A stretch of DNA of 21,273 nucleotides, taken from IMG/VR virus record IMGVR_UViG_3300043427_000834, positions 1 through 21,273 of that record. One strand, given 5' to 3'. The DNA comes from a virus. Below are positions 15,410 through 21,273 of the stretch, in pieces. Position numbers and translations under genes: made by a program. Positions within the stretch are counted from its first letter, which is position 1, and each line of letters begins with the position of its first letter. Below the pieces are notes generated by a model. It did not search any database, was not told the DNA's origin, and saw nothing but the letters and a program-made list of their open reading frames with translations.

Positions 15410-15829
15410 TCAGGCCAGGGTCAGGATGCCAGCAGCGTCCCAGGTGATCGTGAAGGTTTCGCCGTTCTGCAGGTCAACCGCAGCGCCGTAGTCGTACCAA
15501 CCGATCAATTCGTCGTTGGTGGCCGTGTCGTTGTAGAGCACGACATAGCGGAACGTCGGCACCGTGCCGGTGGCGGTGAGCACCAGATCGTTGGCGTCCA
15601 GCTTGTAGCTGCCGCTGGTCTGCGCCGAGGTGACGCCCGCTAGGTTGCGGCCGGTCGTGGTGCCGTTCTGGATGTTGGTGTAGCTGATCTGGGTGATGTT
15701 GCTCAGCTGGGTGTTGGTGTTCACCGGCAGCGTGTTGGTCAGCGCCACCGTCAGCGTGTCGGAGCCGAGGTTGTGGACCTTCTCGGCCAGCGCCTCGACG
15801 AAGGAGTGGAACTTGTTGAAGGTCGCCAT
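15410..15829 (-). CDS. Phage virion structural protein (139 aa)
   Basis: The protein starts TFNKFHSFVEALAEKVHNLG, SDTLTVALTNTLPVNTNTQL, then QISYTNIQNGTTTGRNLAGV and TFRYVVLYNDTATNDELIGW. The pattern F-V-x-x-L-A-x-x-V-H-N-L-x-S-D-T-L-x-V-A-L-T-N-T-x-P and R-Y-V-V-L-Y-N-D-T is one I recall from many phage structural clusters; the function is unproven. It is probably a beta-sandwich decoration or appendage protein. AGGAG lies 11 bases before the ATG. The gene is 38 bases after the Mtd_N-type gene and 22 bases before the repeat gene, so the three look like one block. No transmembrane segment, signal peptide or enzyme motif is seen. Confidence 0.78.
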   Translation of the reverse strand: MATFNKFHSFVEALAEKVHNLGSDTLTVALTNTLPVNTNTQLSNITQISYTNIQNGTTTGRNLAGVTSAQTSGSYKLDANDLVLTATGTVPTFRYVVLYNDTATNDELIGWYDYGAAVDLQNGETFTITWDAAGILTLA

Positions 15830-15867
15830 GAGACGATCGGCTCCTGTGCTATGGGTTCAGTTTAGGG

Positions 15868-16986
15868 TCAGAACGCAACGGACAAGTTGAACTCGTCCAC
15901 CGTGCCGCTGACTGCTGTGATCTTCACCCACACCCAGCGGTCAGCGGGAATGGGCTGGTTCTGCACCGTGGCGGTGTCGCCAATGGTGGTGTTGGTCACG
16001 GTGTCGTTGACGGTGGCCAACGTGCCAGCTGTGGTGCGGTCGCTGGCATAGCGCAGCTCGTAGGTTACCGAGCCGCCGGAGACCAGCGCCACCACGCTGG
16101 TGATCGTGGTCTCGCGGCTGGTGCGGAACAGAGTGAAGCTGTCGTTTGCCACCGGTCCCGCGATCGTGATGCTGCGCGGCGCTGAGCCGTTTACGGGTGG
16201 CAGATGCTGCCAGCGGTTGGCTGCATCCACCCAGGTCAATACGTCGCCATCGCCAGCGTCGGATGTTTCAACGTCGTGGCAGTCCTTCAGGAACTGGCCG
16301 GTCGCCGCCCGCACGAAGATGATGCCGTTGTTGGCCGATGTGATCACCGCCGCCACCGGCAGTTTCAGGTTCGGCCCATCCGGCTCGGTCGTGACAAAGC
16401 CGCCAGGGTTGGCCGGGTCGCAGTAAAGGATTGAGTCCACCGGGAAGGCGGTGGTGTCGATGCCGCGCACCTTGCCAAACGCGGTCACGAAACCGCTGCT
16501 GCCTGATGCCACCGTCTCGGTCATCACGCCGAGAAACACATGCCCAGGCAGCGTGCCGTTGGCGATCATCGGCGCCACCTTCAGGTGGCCGCTTGCGCCA
16601 TTGGTGCCGACGTACATCACGCCGGTGCCTTCGGTAATCGTGCCGGCCGTGTCGTTGTAGACCAAGAACGCGGTTTCCTGCCCTACCTGCAGCACTGTCC
16701 CGCCGCCCTTGGCAACGTCCAGCGTCTGCTCATCCTCGTTCCAGGCCAGTTCGCCAGCCGTGTCCGCATTGCCGCCGGTGGTCAGCAGTTGGATCGACTG
16801 CAGGATCGGGTTGCGGTTGAGCGGCGCATACTCCAGCGCGCTCCATGCGCTGCTGCCATTTCCAATCTTTGCCTGCTTGGTGTCGCTCTCGTAGCCGACT
16901 TCACCGGCCGCCAGCACCGGGTTGGCGGCCGTCCAGTTGGCGGCCGTGTCACGCCTGAGCTTGATCCGCTGCCGCGTCGTGGCCAT
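15868..16986 (-). CDS. Appendage protein with Mtd_N-type N-terminus (372 aa)
   Basis: IKLRRDTAANWTAANPVLAA, followed by GEVGYESDTKQAKIGNGSSA (residues about 8-47), is the short N-terminal module of Mtd-type and many other tail-fibre proteins (Mtd_N, PF18454-like), which links the protein to the virion. The middle (about 90-235) contains VYNDTAGTITEGTGVMYVGT and GHVFLGVMTETVASGSSGFV, a beta-rich domain met in phage structural proteins. GDVLTWVDAANRWQHLPPVN (about 248-267) is an appendage motif. The C-terminal domain (about 272-372) is strand-rich. Despite the name, no C-type lectin variable domain is visible. GGAGG lies six bases before the ATG, inside the end of the connector gene, and stop and start overlap by one base (TAATG). 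The expected role is a head-tail junction fibre or decoration. Confidence 0.85.
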   Translation of the reverse strand: MATTRQRIKLRRDTAANWTAANPVLAAGEVGYESDTKQAKIGNGSSAWSALEYAPLNRNPILQSIQLLTTGGNADTAGELAWNEDEQTLDVAKGGGTVLQVGQETAFLVYNDTAGTITEGTGVMYVGTNGASGHLKVAPMIANGTLPGHVFLGVMTETVASGSSGFVTAFGKVRGIDTTAFPVDSILYCDPANPGGFVTTEPDGPNLKLPVAAVITSANNGIIFVRAATGQFLKDCHDVETSDAGDGDVLTWVDAANRWQHLPPVNGSAPRSITIAGPVANDSFTLFRTSRETTITSVVALVSGGSVTYELRYASDRTTAGTLATVNDTVTNTTIGDTATVQNQPIPADRWVWVKITAVSGTVDEFNLSVAF

Positions 16987-17417
16987 TAGGCGCCTCCGCC
17001 GTCAATCTCGTTGGTGTCCACCCATTCTGTGCCGTCGTAAATCAGCGCATCACCCTGCTGCGCGCTCGTGATGTTCACGTCGGTCAGATCCTGTAAGCCG
17101 AACGTCCGTGGATTCTGGCCCGGTGCGCTGCTCTCCGGCGCCAAGCGCATTAGCGCAATCTCAACAAACGCCCCGTCATCCAACTTGCGCACCTCGCGCA
17201 CCGAATAGTTGACCCCATCCACCGTGATGGCCGCGCCATACAGCAACCCACCAAAGTCCGACGCCCGTGCCGTCAGCGTGTAGTCGCTGCTTAGCACCAT
17301 GTCGCCCGCGAGCACCTGCGTCGGCATGTCGAGGATGCCCAATGCAGAAACGGCGCCAGCTGTGCAGCTGACGCCGAAGTCATCGAGGAACAGATTCAGA
17401 TCCTCGGTGAAAGCCAT
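16986..17417 (-). CDS. Head-tail connector, FII-like, with C-terminal appendage motif (143 aa)
   Basis: The first 95 or so residues (AFTEDLNLFLDDFGVSCTAG, then LGILDMPTQVLAGDMVLSSD and VDGVNYSVREVRKLDDGAFV) match the head-tail attachment family of lambda gpFII (PF05354-like): an N-terminal helix, G-I-L-D-x-P, strands and a Y-x-V-R-E hairpin. FII joins the finished head to the tail. About 40 residues are added: LQDLTDVNITSAQQGDALIY, then DGTEWVD. This L-x-D-L-x-D-V ... G-D-x-L-x-Y-D-G-x-x-W pattern is a tail-fibre motif not expected in FII (lambda FII is 117 aa). It may display a surface loop or dock the Mtd_N-type protein encoded immediately next. Both gene borders overlap by one base. Confidence 0.8.
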   Translation of the reverse strand: MAFTEDLNLFLDDFGVSCTAGAVSALGILDMPTQVLAGDMVLSSDYTLTARASDFGGLLYGAAITVDGVNYSVREVRKLDDGAFVEIALMRLAPESSAPGQNPRTFGLQDLTDVNITSAQQGDALIYDGTEWVDTNEIDGGGA

Positions 17418-17794
17418 CAGCCGTACTTCTTGAGGCCGTAGCCGAAGCAGGTGACAGCGCTGGAAGCGGTGCCGGTTTCAGCGGTGCAGCTCAGGCGCAC
17501 ATAGCGCTTCAGCTCATCGCGGTTCAGGGTCTTGACCTGCTTGGCTGCAGTGTTGGCGATGGCGGTGAAGCCGCCGCCGGTCACTGCGGTGTAGGTCACG
17601 TTGTCGTCCGACTCTTCCAGACGAAAGGTCAGATCAGCGCCAGCGCCAGCAGCAGTGCCGGACAGAATCACCTGAATGTCGCCGTCGTACTCAAGCAAGT
17701 CGACGCCGGTCTGGTCGCCGGTGCCGGTGATGGTGGTGGTAGCCAGCAGCGTGAAGTGCTGCAGCTTCTCAAGGGTTTGCTGGAAGATCGCCAT
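17417..17794 (-). CDS. Head-associated structural protein, possible decoration protein (125 aa)
   Basis: FTLLATTTITGTGDQTGVDL, then DGDIQVILSGTAAGAGADLT, RLEESDDNVTYTAVTGGGFT and ELKRYVRLSCTAETGTASSA form a beta-sandwich-like pattern (Q-T-G-V-D ... G-x-I-x-V-x-L-S ... L-x-x-S-D-D-N-x-x-Y ... R-Y-V-R-L). I recall this fold from small proteins next to the capsid gene in many siphophages, where it may stabilise the capsid surface. The evidence is pattern and position only. AAGGTGA lies about six bases before the ATG, inside the end of the previous small gene, with which it overlaps by 26 bases. The stop overlaps the FII-like start by one base. It could alternatively be a connector or adaptor protein. 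Confidence 0.72.
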   Translation of the reverse strand: MAIFQQTLEKLQHFTLLATTTITGTGDQTGVDLLEYDGDIQVILSGTAAGAGADLTFRLEESDDNVTYTAVTGGGFTAIANTAAKQVKTLNRDELKRYVRLSCTAETGTASSAVTCFGYGLKKYG

Positions 17795-17996
17795 TTTGGG
17801 TCACCTTGGTGCGGGGTTTGCGTTTGGGAGCCTCCACAGGCTCAGGCAGGACGACAGGCGCTGCAGGCTCGGAAACCTCCACTGCTTTGCCCATGCCAAC
17901 CAGCAGGCGACCATCAGCATCAGATGCCGTGATCGTGTCGCCAGCCCTGACGAGCTGACCGCCTGCCATCGTGTCCTTCAGAATCTGAATCTTCAT
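17769..17996 (-). CDS. Small head-region phage protein (75 aa)
   Basis: MKIQILKDTMAGGQLVRAGD, then ITASDADGRLLVGMGKAVEV shows a short beta-rich domain (K-I-x-I-L-K ... G-x-x-x-x-A-G-D-x-I-x-x-S-D-A-D-G-R-x-L-x-x-x-G-K-A) that recurs beside capsid genes of tailed phages. After residue 45 the sequence turns into a proline- and lysine-rich tail (EPVEAPKRKPRTKVTQN). The position corresponds to lambda FI, a DNA-packaging helper, but I see no specific match and do not claim that role. The ATG is not preceded by a recognisable Shine-Dalgarno; a hairpin and T-run lie just before it, so translation may depend on low-level or read-through transcript. The end overlaps the next gene by 26 bases. Confidence 0.7.
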   Translation of the reverse strand: MKIQILKDTMAGGQLVRAGDTITASDADGRLLVGMGKAVEVSEPAAPVVLPEPVEAPKRKPRTKVTQNGDLPANP

Positions 17997-18001
17997 TGGG
18001 T

Positions 18002-18025
18002 AAAAGGGCGGCCGTTAGACCGCCC
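18002..18025 (-). terminator. Hairpin with T-run after the capsid gene (partial terminator or processing site)
   Basis: On the coding strand, arms GGGCGG (18025-18020) and CCGCCC (18011-18006) enclose an 8-nt loop and are followed at once by TTTTA. It fills the 42-base gap after the capsid stop. The T-run is short, so termination is likely incomplete; the downstream head genes must be transcribed, and no promoter was seen between. It could lower expression after the abundant capsid message or act as an RNA end. Confidence 0.6.
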
Positions 18026-18038
18026 CGTCTCATTCAGA

Positions 18039-19832
18039 TCAGAGAGTGTTGTTGCCGCGGCAGAAGCTCTCGGGATGACGGACTGCGAAGTCCACATCCT
18101 GCAGAGCCACCACCCGCACGGTGCCGCTGGTGCTGTGGGTGTAAGGATCCACGGTCAGATCCAGACCAGACCACATGCCCATGATCAGCTGGCTCCACAC
18201 GGCGAAGAAGATGTCGCCGCTGAGCACTTGGTTGCTCACCGTGGCGCCGTAACCGTTGACGGTGCCGCCAGGCTCAAACAGGTAGGCGCCGGTATCGGTG
18301 CCCTTGTCCTTGGTCTTCAGAGCGCCGCGCATGGAGGCGTTCATCAGGTAAGCCATGGCGCCGATGTCGGCGTTGTCGGCAGCGATCTTGCTTTCCATGC
18401 TCACCACCTCGGCGTAGGTGGGAGTGGCAGCACCGAAGTCTTCGGTGTTGATGCCGCTGGTCAGCTTGATGCCGAGGGGCTGGTTGCTGTTGCCCAGGCC
18501 GTAGAGGCCCACGCGGTCGATCTCCAGCGCCAGCACGGTGGCGAGATCCTGGCGGATCATCTGCTCCACGTCGATGCTGGACTGCAGCATCAGGCGACGG
18601 CTGTAGTCGGTGAAAGCGCCGACCGTCTTAGGTGACATGTTCACCTGGTCAACCGTCTGGTTGCTCTCGGTCGGAGCGCCGGACTCAGCCACCCAATAGG
18701 CAGTGGCGGCGCCGGTCTGACGGGGGATTGCCACGTTGCCGGACAGGCCGGACAGCGAGGTGACGCCCAGCCCAGCAAGAGCAGAGCGGTTGCGCAGCAG
18801 CTCGATGAACGAACCGGGGCGGAAGTCAACGCCGACCAGATCACCAGCAGCGGAGGCAGTGCCCACCACCAGATCGCGGCGCAGCACCTCGTTGGGCACC
18901 ATGATGCCCTGAGCGGTCTTGCCAGCCTTGGCGGCAGCAGCTTCAGAGCACTCGCGCTCAAAGGAAGCGGCTTCCCACAGCTTGCGATCTTGGGGGTTGG
19001 CCAGTGCGTTGATAGCGCGCTGGAAGGAAAACTCGCGGGTCTCCTTGGCGGTCAGGCCGATGTCGGCAGCCTTCTCGGAGACGGGCTCAACCTTGGCGCC
19101 CAGCTTGTCGAGGACAGCAGCGCGGGCCTCGTCGAGGCTGCGGCCACCTTCGATCAGCTGGCGGCCGAGATCAGCCATGCCGTGCTTTTCAGTCAGGGCG
19201 GAAATGCCGGAGATGCGGGAGCGCTCAGCTTTGGCAGCTTCAGCAGCCGCTTCAGCCCGCACCGCCGAAAGATCAGGGGTGTTTTCCATCGGAACCTCGG
19301 GTTCTGTTTCGGGGGTTGGTGATGCGGCTGGAGCCGCAGGTTGAACGTCGAGAGCACGCCCGACGCCGACCGTTGGGTCTGCAGGTATGCTAACCACGCT
19401 CACTTCGTAGGGACTCCAGCTGGTCGCTACGAAGTCATCGCCGCGTTGCTCCATGTCGTTGATGGCATAGCCAAACGACACATTGCGCAGCACGCCATCT
19501 TTCACATCAGCCAACACCTCTTGGGCGAAGGCATTGCGAGAGAAGCGGACGTTGACATAGCCGCGCTTGCTCTTGTCATCGAGCCAGGCACGCTCCACCA
19601 CGCCGACCACCTTGTTGGGGTCGTGGTTGAACAACACCGGGGCGGAATCGTTCAGGCGGGAGAGATCAGCAGCGCCGCGTTCATGGCTGAGCACTTCGTT
19701 GCCGAAGTAGCGCGCCACCGCAAACTCGCTCGAGAAGGGAAACTCGATGCTGCGCTCGTCATCGCTGACCTGGAAATCAGCAACCTCAGAGCGCTTCAGC
19801 AGCTGGCCTTCTAGGTCACGCGATAGATCCAT
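18039..19832 (-). CDS. Prohead protease fused to major capsid protein, HK97 type (597 aa)
   Basis: The first 165 residues are an HK97-type prohead protease (U35-like): VLFNHDPNKVVGVVERAWLD with His70, VLRNVSFGYAIND with Ser119 and PYEVSVVSIPADP with Glu143 are the expected active-site segments. Residues 182-290 form a charged helical region (SAVRAEAAAEAAKAERSRIS), the place of a delta/scaffold domain. Residues about 290-597 are the capsid fold, with AKAGKTAQGIMVPNEVLRRD, ATAYWVAESGAPTESNQTVD and GLYGLGNSNQPLGIKLTSGI. The protease cuts the scaffold region, and the capsid protein builds the head. The ATG at 19832 is preferred; it overlaps the portal stop by 17 bases. ATGs at 19859 and 19910 are alternatives. 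An internal ATG at 19289 could give a protease-free capsid of 416 aa. Confidence 0.93.
   Translation of the reverse strand: MDLSRDLEGQLLKRSEVADFQVSDDERSIEFPFSSEFAVARYFGNEVLSHERGAADLSRLNDSAPVLFNHDPNKVVGVVERAWLDDKSKRGYVNVRFSRNAFAQEVLADVKDGVLRNVSFGYAINDMEQRGDDFVATSWSPYEVSVVSIPADPTVGVGRALDVQPAAPAASPTPETEPEVPMENTPDLSAVRAEAAAEAAKAERSRISGISALTEKHGMADLGRQLIEGGRSLDEARAAVLDKLGAKVEPVSEKAADIGLTAKETREFSFQRAINALANPQDRKLWEAASFERECSEAAAAKAGKTAQGIMVPNEVLRRDLVVGTASAAGDLVGVDFRPGSFIELLRNRSALAGLGVTSLSGLSGNVAIPRQTGAATAYWVAESGAPTESNQTVDQVNMSPKTVGAFTDYSRRLMLQSSIDVEQMIRQDLATVLALEIDRVGLYGLGNSNQPLGIKLTSGINTEDFGAATPTYAEVVSMESKIAADNADIGAMAYLMNASMRGALKTKDKGTDTGAYLFEPGGTVNGYGATVSNQVLSGDIFFAVWSQLIMGMWSGLDLTVDPYTHSTSGTVRVVALQDVDFAVRHPESFCRGNNTL
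19287..19298 (-). promoter_or_regulatory. Internal ribosome-binding site and ATG for a separate capsid protein
   Basis: Inside the protease-capsid frame, GAGG (19298-19295) precedes an in-frame ATG (19289) by five bases, exactly at the border of the protease and the scaffold/capsid half (sequence PMENTPDLSAV). Starting here gives a 416-residue product with scaffold and capsid and no protease. A nested start of this kind is established for lambda C/Nu3. Use in this phage is inference. Confidence 0.6.
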
Positions 19833-21273
19833 CGGGGGTATCCACGTTGTCTTCCACATTATCGGGCGTCTTAGGTGCAGCAGCAGCCGGTGGGGCTGGC
19901 GCCGGGTCACTGGCCGGGTCGGTGTCGAACTTCAACTCCAGGTCGTTGGCGGCATCCAGCTCCATCCGCCGCGCCTGCATCATCTCCTCAAGGTCGCCGC
20001 CTTGCTCGGCCACCACTTCGCCCAGCGTCTTGAAGCCGCAGCGCACCGCTTCCTTGTAGGCCTCGACTTCCTTGCCGGGGTCCACCCATGCCCAACCGCG
20101 TGGCATCCAATGAACCGCCTTGTAGCGATCGGCCTGCAGTTCGTAGCTGGCCAGCGGCAGCGCACCACTGAGTACTGCCATGTCCAGCCACACCTCAAAC
20201 ACCCGCTGGTGCAGGTTCTCGATCAGCCAGCTCTGCAACACCCGCCAATGGTCGCGGTCTTCCAGCAGCGACAGCCGGCTTGATGAATAGTTGGTCTGGC
20301 TGAAATCGCGGCTCACCGTCTCGTAGCTGCAGCCAATGCCGGCAGCCATGGCCCGCAGCATCGCCCGCACGAACGGCTCAAACTGACCATCCGGCGCGTC
20401 CAGTTGCGGAACTGTCACACTCTCGCCCGGCGCCAGGTACTTGAACACGCCCGGCTCAAAGTTGCTGACCCGTTCGCCCTCGATCACCTCGTCGCCCATC
20501 AGCTCGCCCTCAGGGCTGGTGATGAAGCCCATCAGCGCCGATGCTGCCCGCGCCCGCACGATCTCCGCCTGCTCGTAGCCCTGCAGGTGGTGCAGCCGCT
20601 GGATTGCTGAAGCAAACCACGTCACGCCCCTGGTCTGCCCTGGCCGGTCAACCCGATAAAGGTGGATCACCTCATCGGCCGGCACCCGCTTGTGGCGCTG
20701 CGTGCTGATCTGTTGGTTGCTGAACTGATAGTCGCCCGGGTGGTACGCCAGGAAGTGATAAGCCACCGGCCGGCCCCAGGTGTCCACCTCCACGCCCATC
20801 CTGATCTCGTTGCCCTGCTGGCTGCGGCCGTTCAGCCCATCGTCAAGCAGGTCGGCCTCTAGCACCTCCAGCGCCAGCGGCACCGCTGAGCCACCGAACG
20901 GCTGCTTCACCAGCCGCACGAACACCTCACCCGACTCCGCCACGCTCCTGATCGCCAGCGCCTCAATGTCATGCCATGTCAGCTTGCCCGCCGTGTGGCA
21001 GTGCTGCGCCTTGGTCCACCGCTTCCACGCCGCCTCGATCTGGTCGTTGACGGTCTTGTCCAGCCGCCCGCCGCGTTGCATCCGCACTTGCGCCTGGAAC
21101 GGGATGCCCTGGCCCACCACGTTGGCCGCGATCGCCCGCAACGTTTGCCGCGCGTAGTCGTTGTCCCGGCACAGCTGCCGTACGCGATCGCGCAACTTCT
21201 GCGCCGAGCCGTACACCTCGCTGTCGGCGCTGGTGTTGCCCGTCACCCAGTCGGCCGTCAGCCGGCTGAACTT
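19816..21273 (-). CDS. Portal protein, lambda gpB-type, N-terminus beyond the window
   Basis: The frame is open to the right edge, giving 485 visible residues starting KFSRLTADWVTGNTSADSEV; about 40-60 N-terminal residues are likely missing. A GTG at 21246 lies inside this conserved part and is not considered the start. Segments typical of lambda-type portals are LRDRVRQLCRDNDYARQTLR, AANVVGQGIPFQAQVR, SGEVFVRLVKQ, VIHLYRVDRPGQTRGVTWFA, FSQTNYSSSRLSLLEDRDHW and WMPRGWAWVDPGKEVEAYKE. Twelve copies form the vertex ring through which DNA is packaged and released. The C-terminus has a proline/alanine-rich tail (DPAPAPPAAAAPKTP). It overlaps the protease-capsid frame by 17 bases. The gene is upstream of the protease in all lambda-like maps, which agrees. 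Confidence 0.95.
   Translation of the reverse strand, partial: KFSRLTADWVTGNTSADSEVYGSAQKLRDRVRQLCRDNDYARQTLRAIAANVVGQGIPFQAQVRMQRGGRLDKTVNDQIEAAWKRWTKAQHCHTAGKLTWHDIEALAIRSVAESGEVFVRLVKQPFGGSAVPLALEVLEADLLDDGLNGRSQQGNEIRMGVEVDTWGRPVAYHFLAYHPGDYQFSNQQISTQRHKRVPADEVIHLYRVDRPGQTRGVTWFASAIQRLHHLQGYEQAEIVRARAASALMGFITSPEGELMGDEVIEGERVSNFEPGVFKYLAPGESVTVPQLDAPDGQFEPFVRAMLRAMAAGIGCSYETVSRDFSQTNYSSSRLSLLEDRDHWRVLQSWLIENLHQRVFEVWLDMAVLSGALPLASYELQADRYKAVHWMPRGWAWVDPGKEVEAYKEAVRCGFKTLGEVVAEQGGDLEEMMQARRMELDAANDLELKFDTDPASDPAPAPPAAAAPKTPDNVEDNVDTPDGSIA
21128..21135. other. HIP1 octamer GCGATCGC
   Basis: This second copy lies in the portal gene, 56 bases from the third. It is consistent with, but does not prove, a cyanobacterial host. 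Confidence 0.45.
21184..21191. other. HIP1 octamer GCGATCGC
   Basis: This is the third copy, also in the portal gene. Three copies in 21 kb exceed a rough chance expectation of under one at this base composition; the excess is modest. Confidence 0.45.

Noticed and set aside
15868-16986. Diversity-generating retroelement because of the Mtd_N-type N-terminus
   Set aside because: No reverse transcriptase, template repeat or C-type lectin variable region is visible. Mtd_N is common in fibres without such elements.
17676-18635. A 319-codon open frame on the plus strand opposite the capsid gene
   Set aside because: It is His/Gln/Gly/Ala-rich without motifs and covers parts of three real genes on the other strand; it is a shadow of codon bias.
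1-21273. tRNA genes, insertion sequences, integrase or attachment sites
   Set aside because: No cloverleaf, transposase motif, terminal inverted repeats or integrase-like frame was noticed; all space is filled with structural genes.

Overview
The window is part of the late structural operon of a tailed siphovirus-type phage or prophage. Every supported gene lies on the minus strand, so the biological order runs from right to left. Genes are packed with short gaps or overlaps, and neither a promoter nor a gene was found on the plus strand. Both ends are cut: the portal gene enters at the right edge and a long tail-fibre gene runs off the left edge. Terminase, lysis, replication, integration and regulatory genes are not in view, so a virion genome and a prophage cannot be told apart. 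The likely host is a cyanobacterium of the Synechococcus/Cyanobium type. This rests on recalled resemblance of the fibre N-terminus and tail proteins to cyanobacterial phage sequences, and weakly on three copies of the HIP1 octamer GCGATCGC. The host call is an inference.

Head module (21273 to 16986): a lambda-type portal, then one frame joining an HK97-type prohead protease to a major capsid protein, with a strong ribosome-binding site and ATG inside the frame just before the capsid half. A GC hairpin with a T-run follows the capsid gene. Next come two small head-associated proteins and an FII-like head-tail connector that carries an extra fibre-type motif at its C-terminus.

Appendage block (16986 to 13696): three virion-surface genes lie between the connector and the tail terminator. 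They are an Mtd_N-type protein, a 139-residue structural protein and a 563-residue protein ending in 15 copies of a G-x-F-x-L-T-G-N repeat.

Tail module (13641 to 1): tail terminator, a small proline-rich protein, the tail tube protein with an apparent inserted domain, and tail chaperones G and G-T joined by a well-formed -1 frameshift site (A AAA AAC, 8-nt spacer, 6-bp GC stem). After these come the tape measure, an L-like tip protein, an NlpC/P60-like K protein lacking the usual histidine, and a large J-like tip protein with a compositionally distinct centre. An M-like protein, two tail-tube-like proteins and the long fibre follow J. The set resembles the lambda order B-C/E-FII-U-V-G/T-H-L-K-J, with M moved to after J and the surface genes inserted. 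The strongest observations are the frameshift signal, the nested capsid start and the 15-repeat protein.
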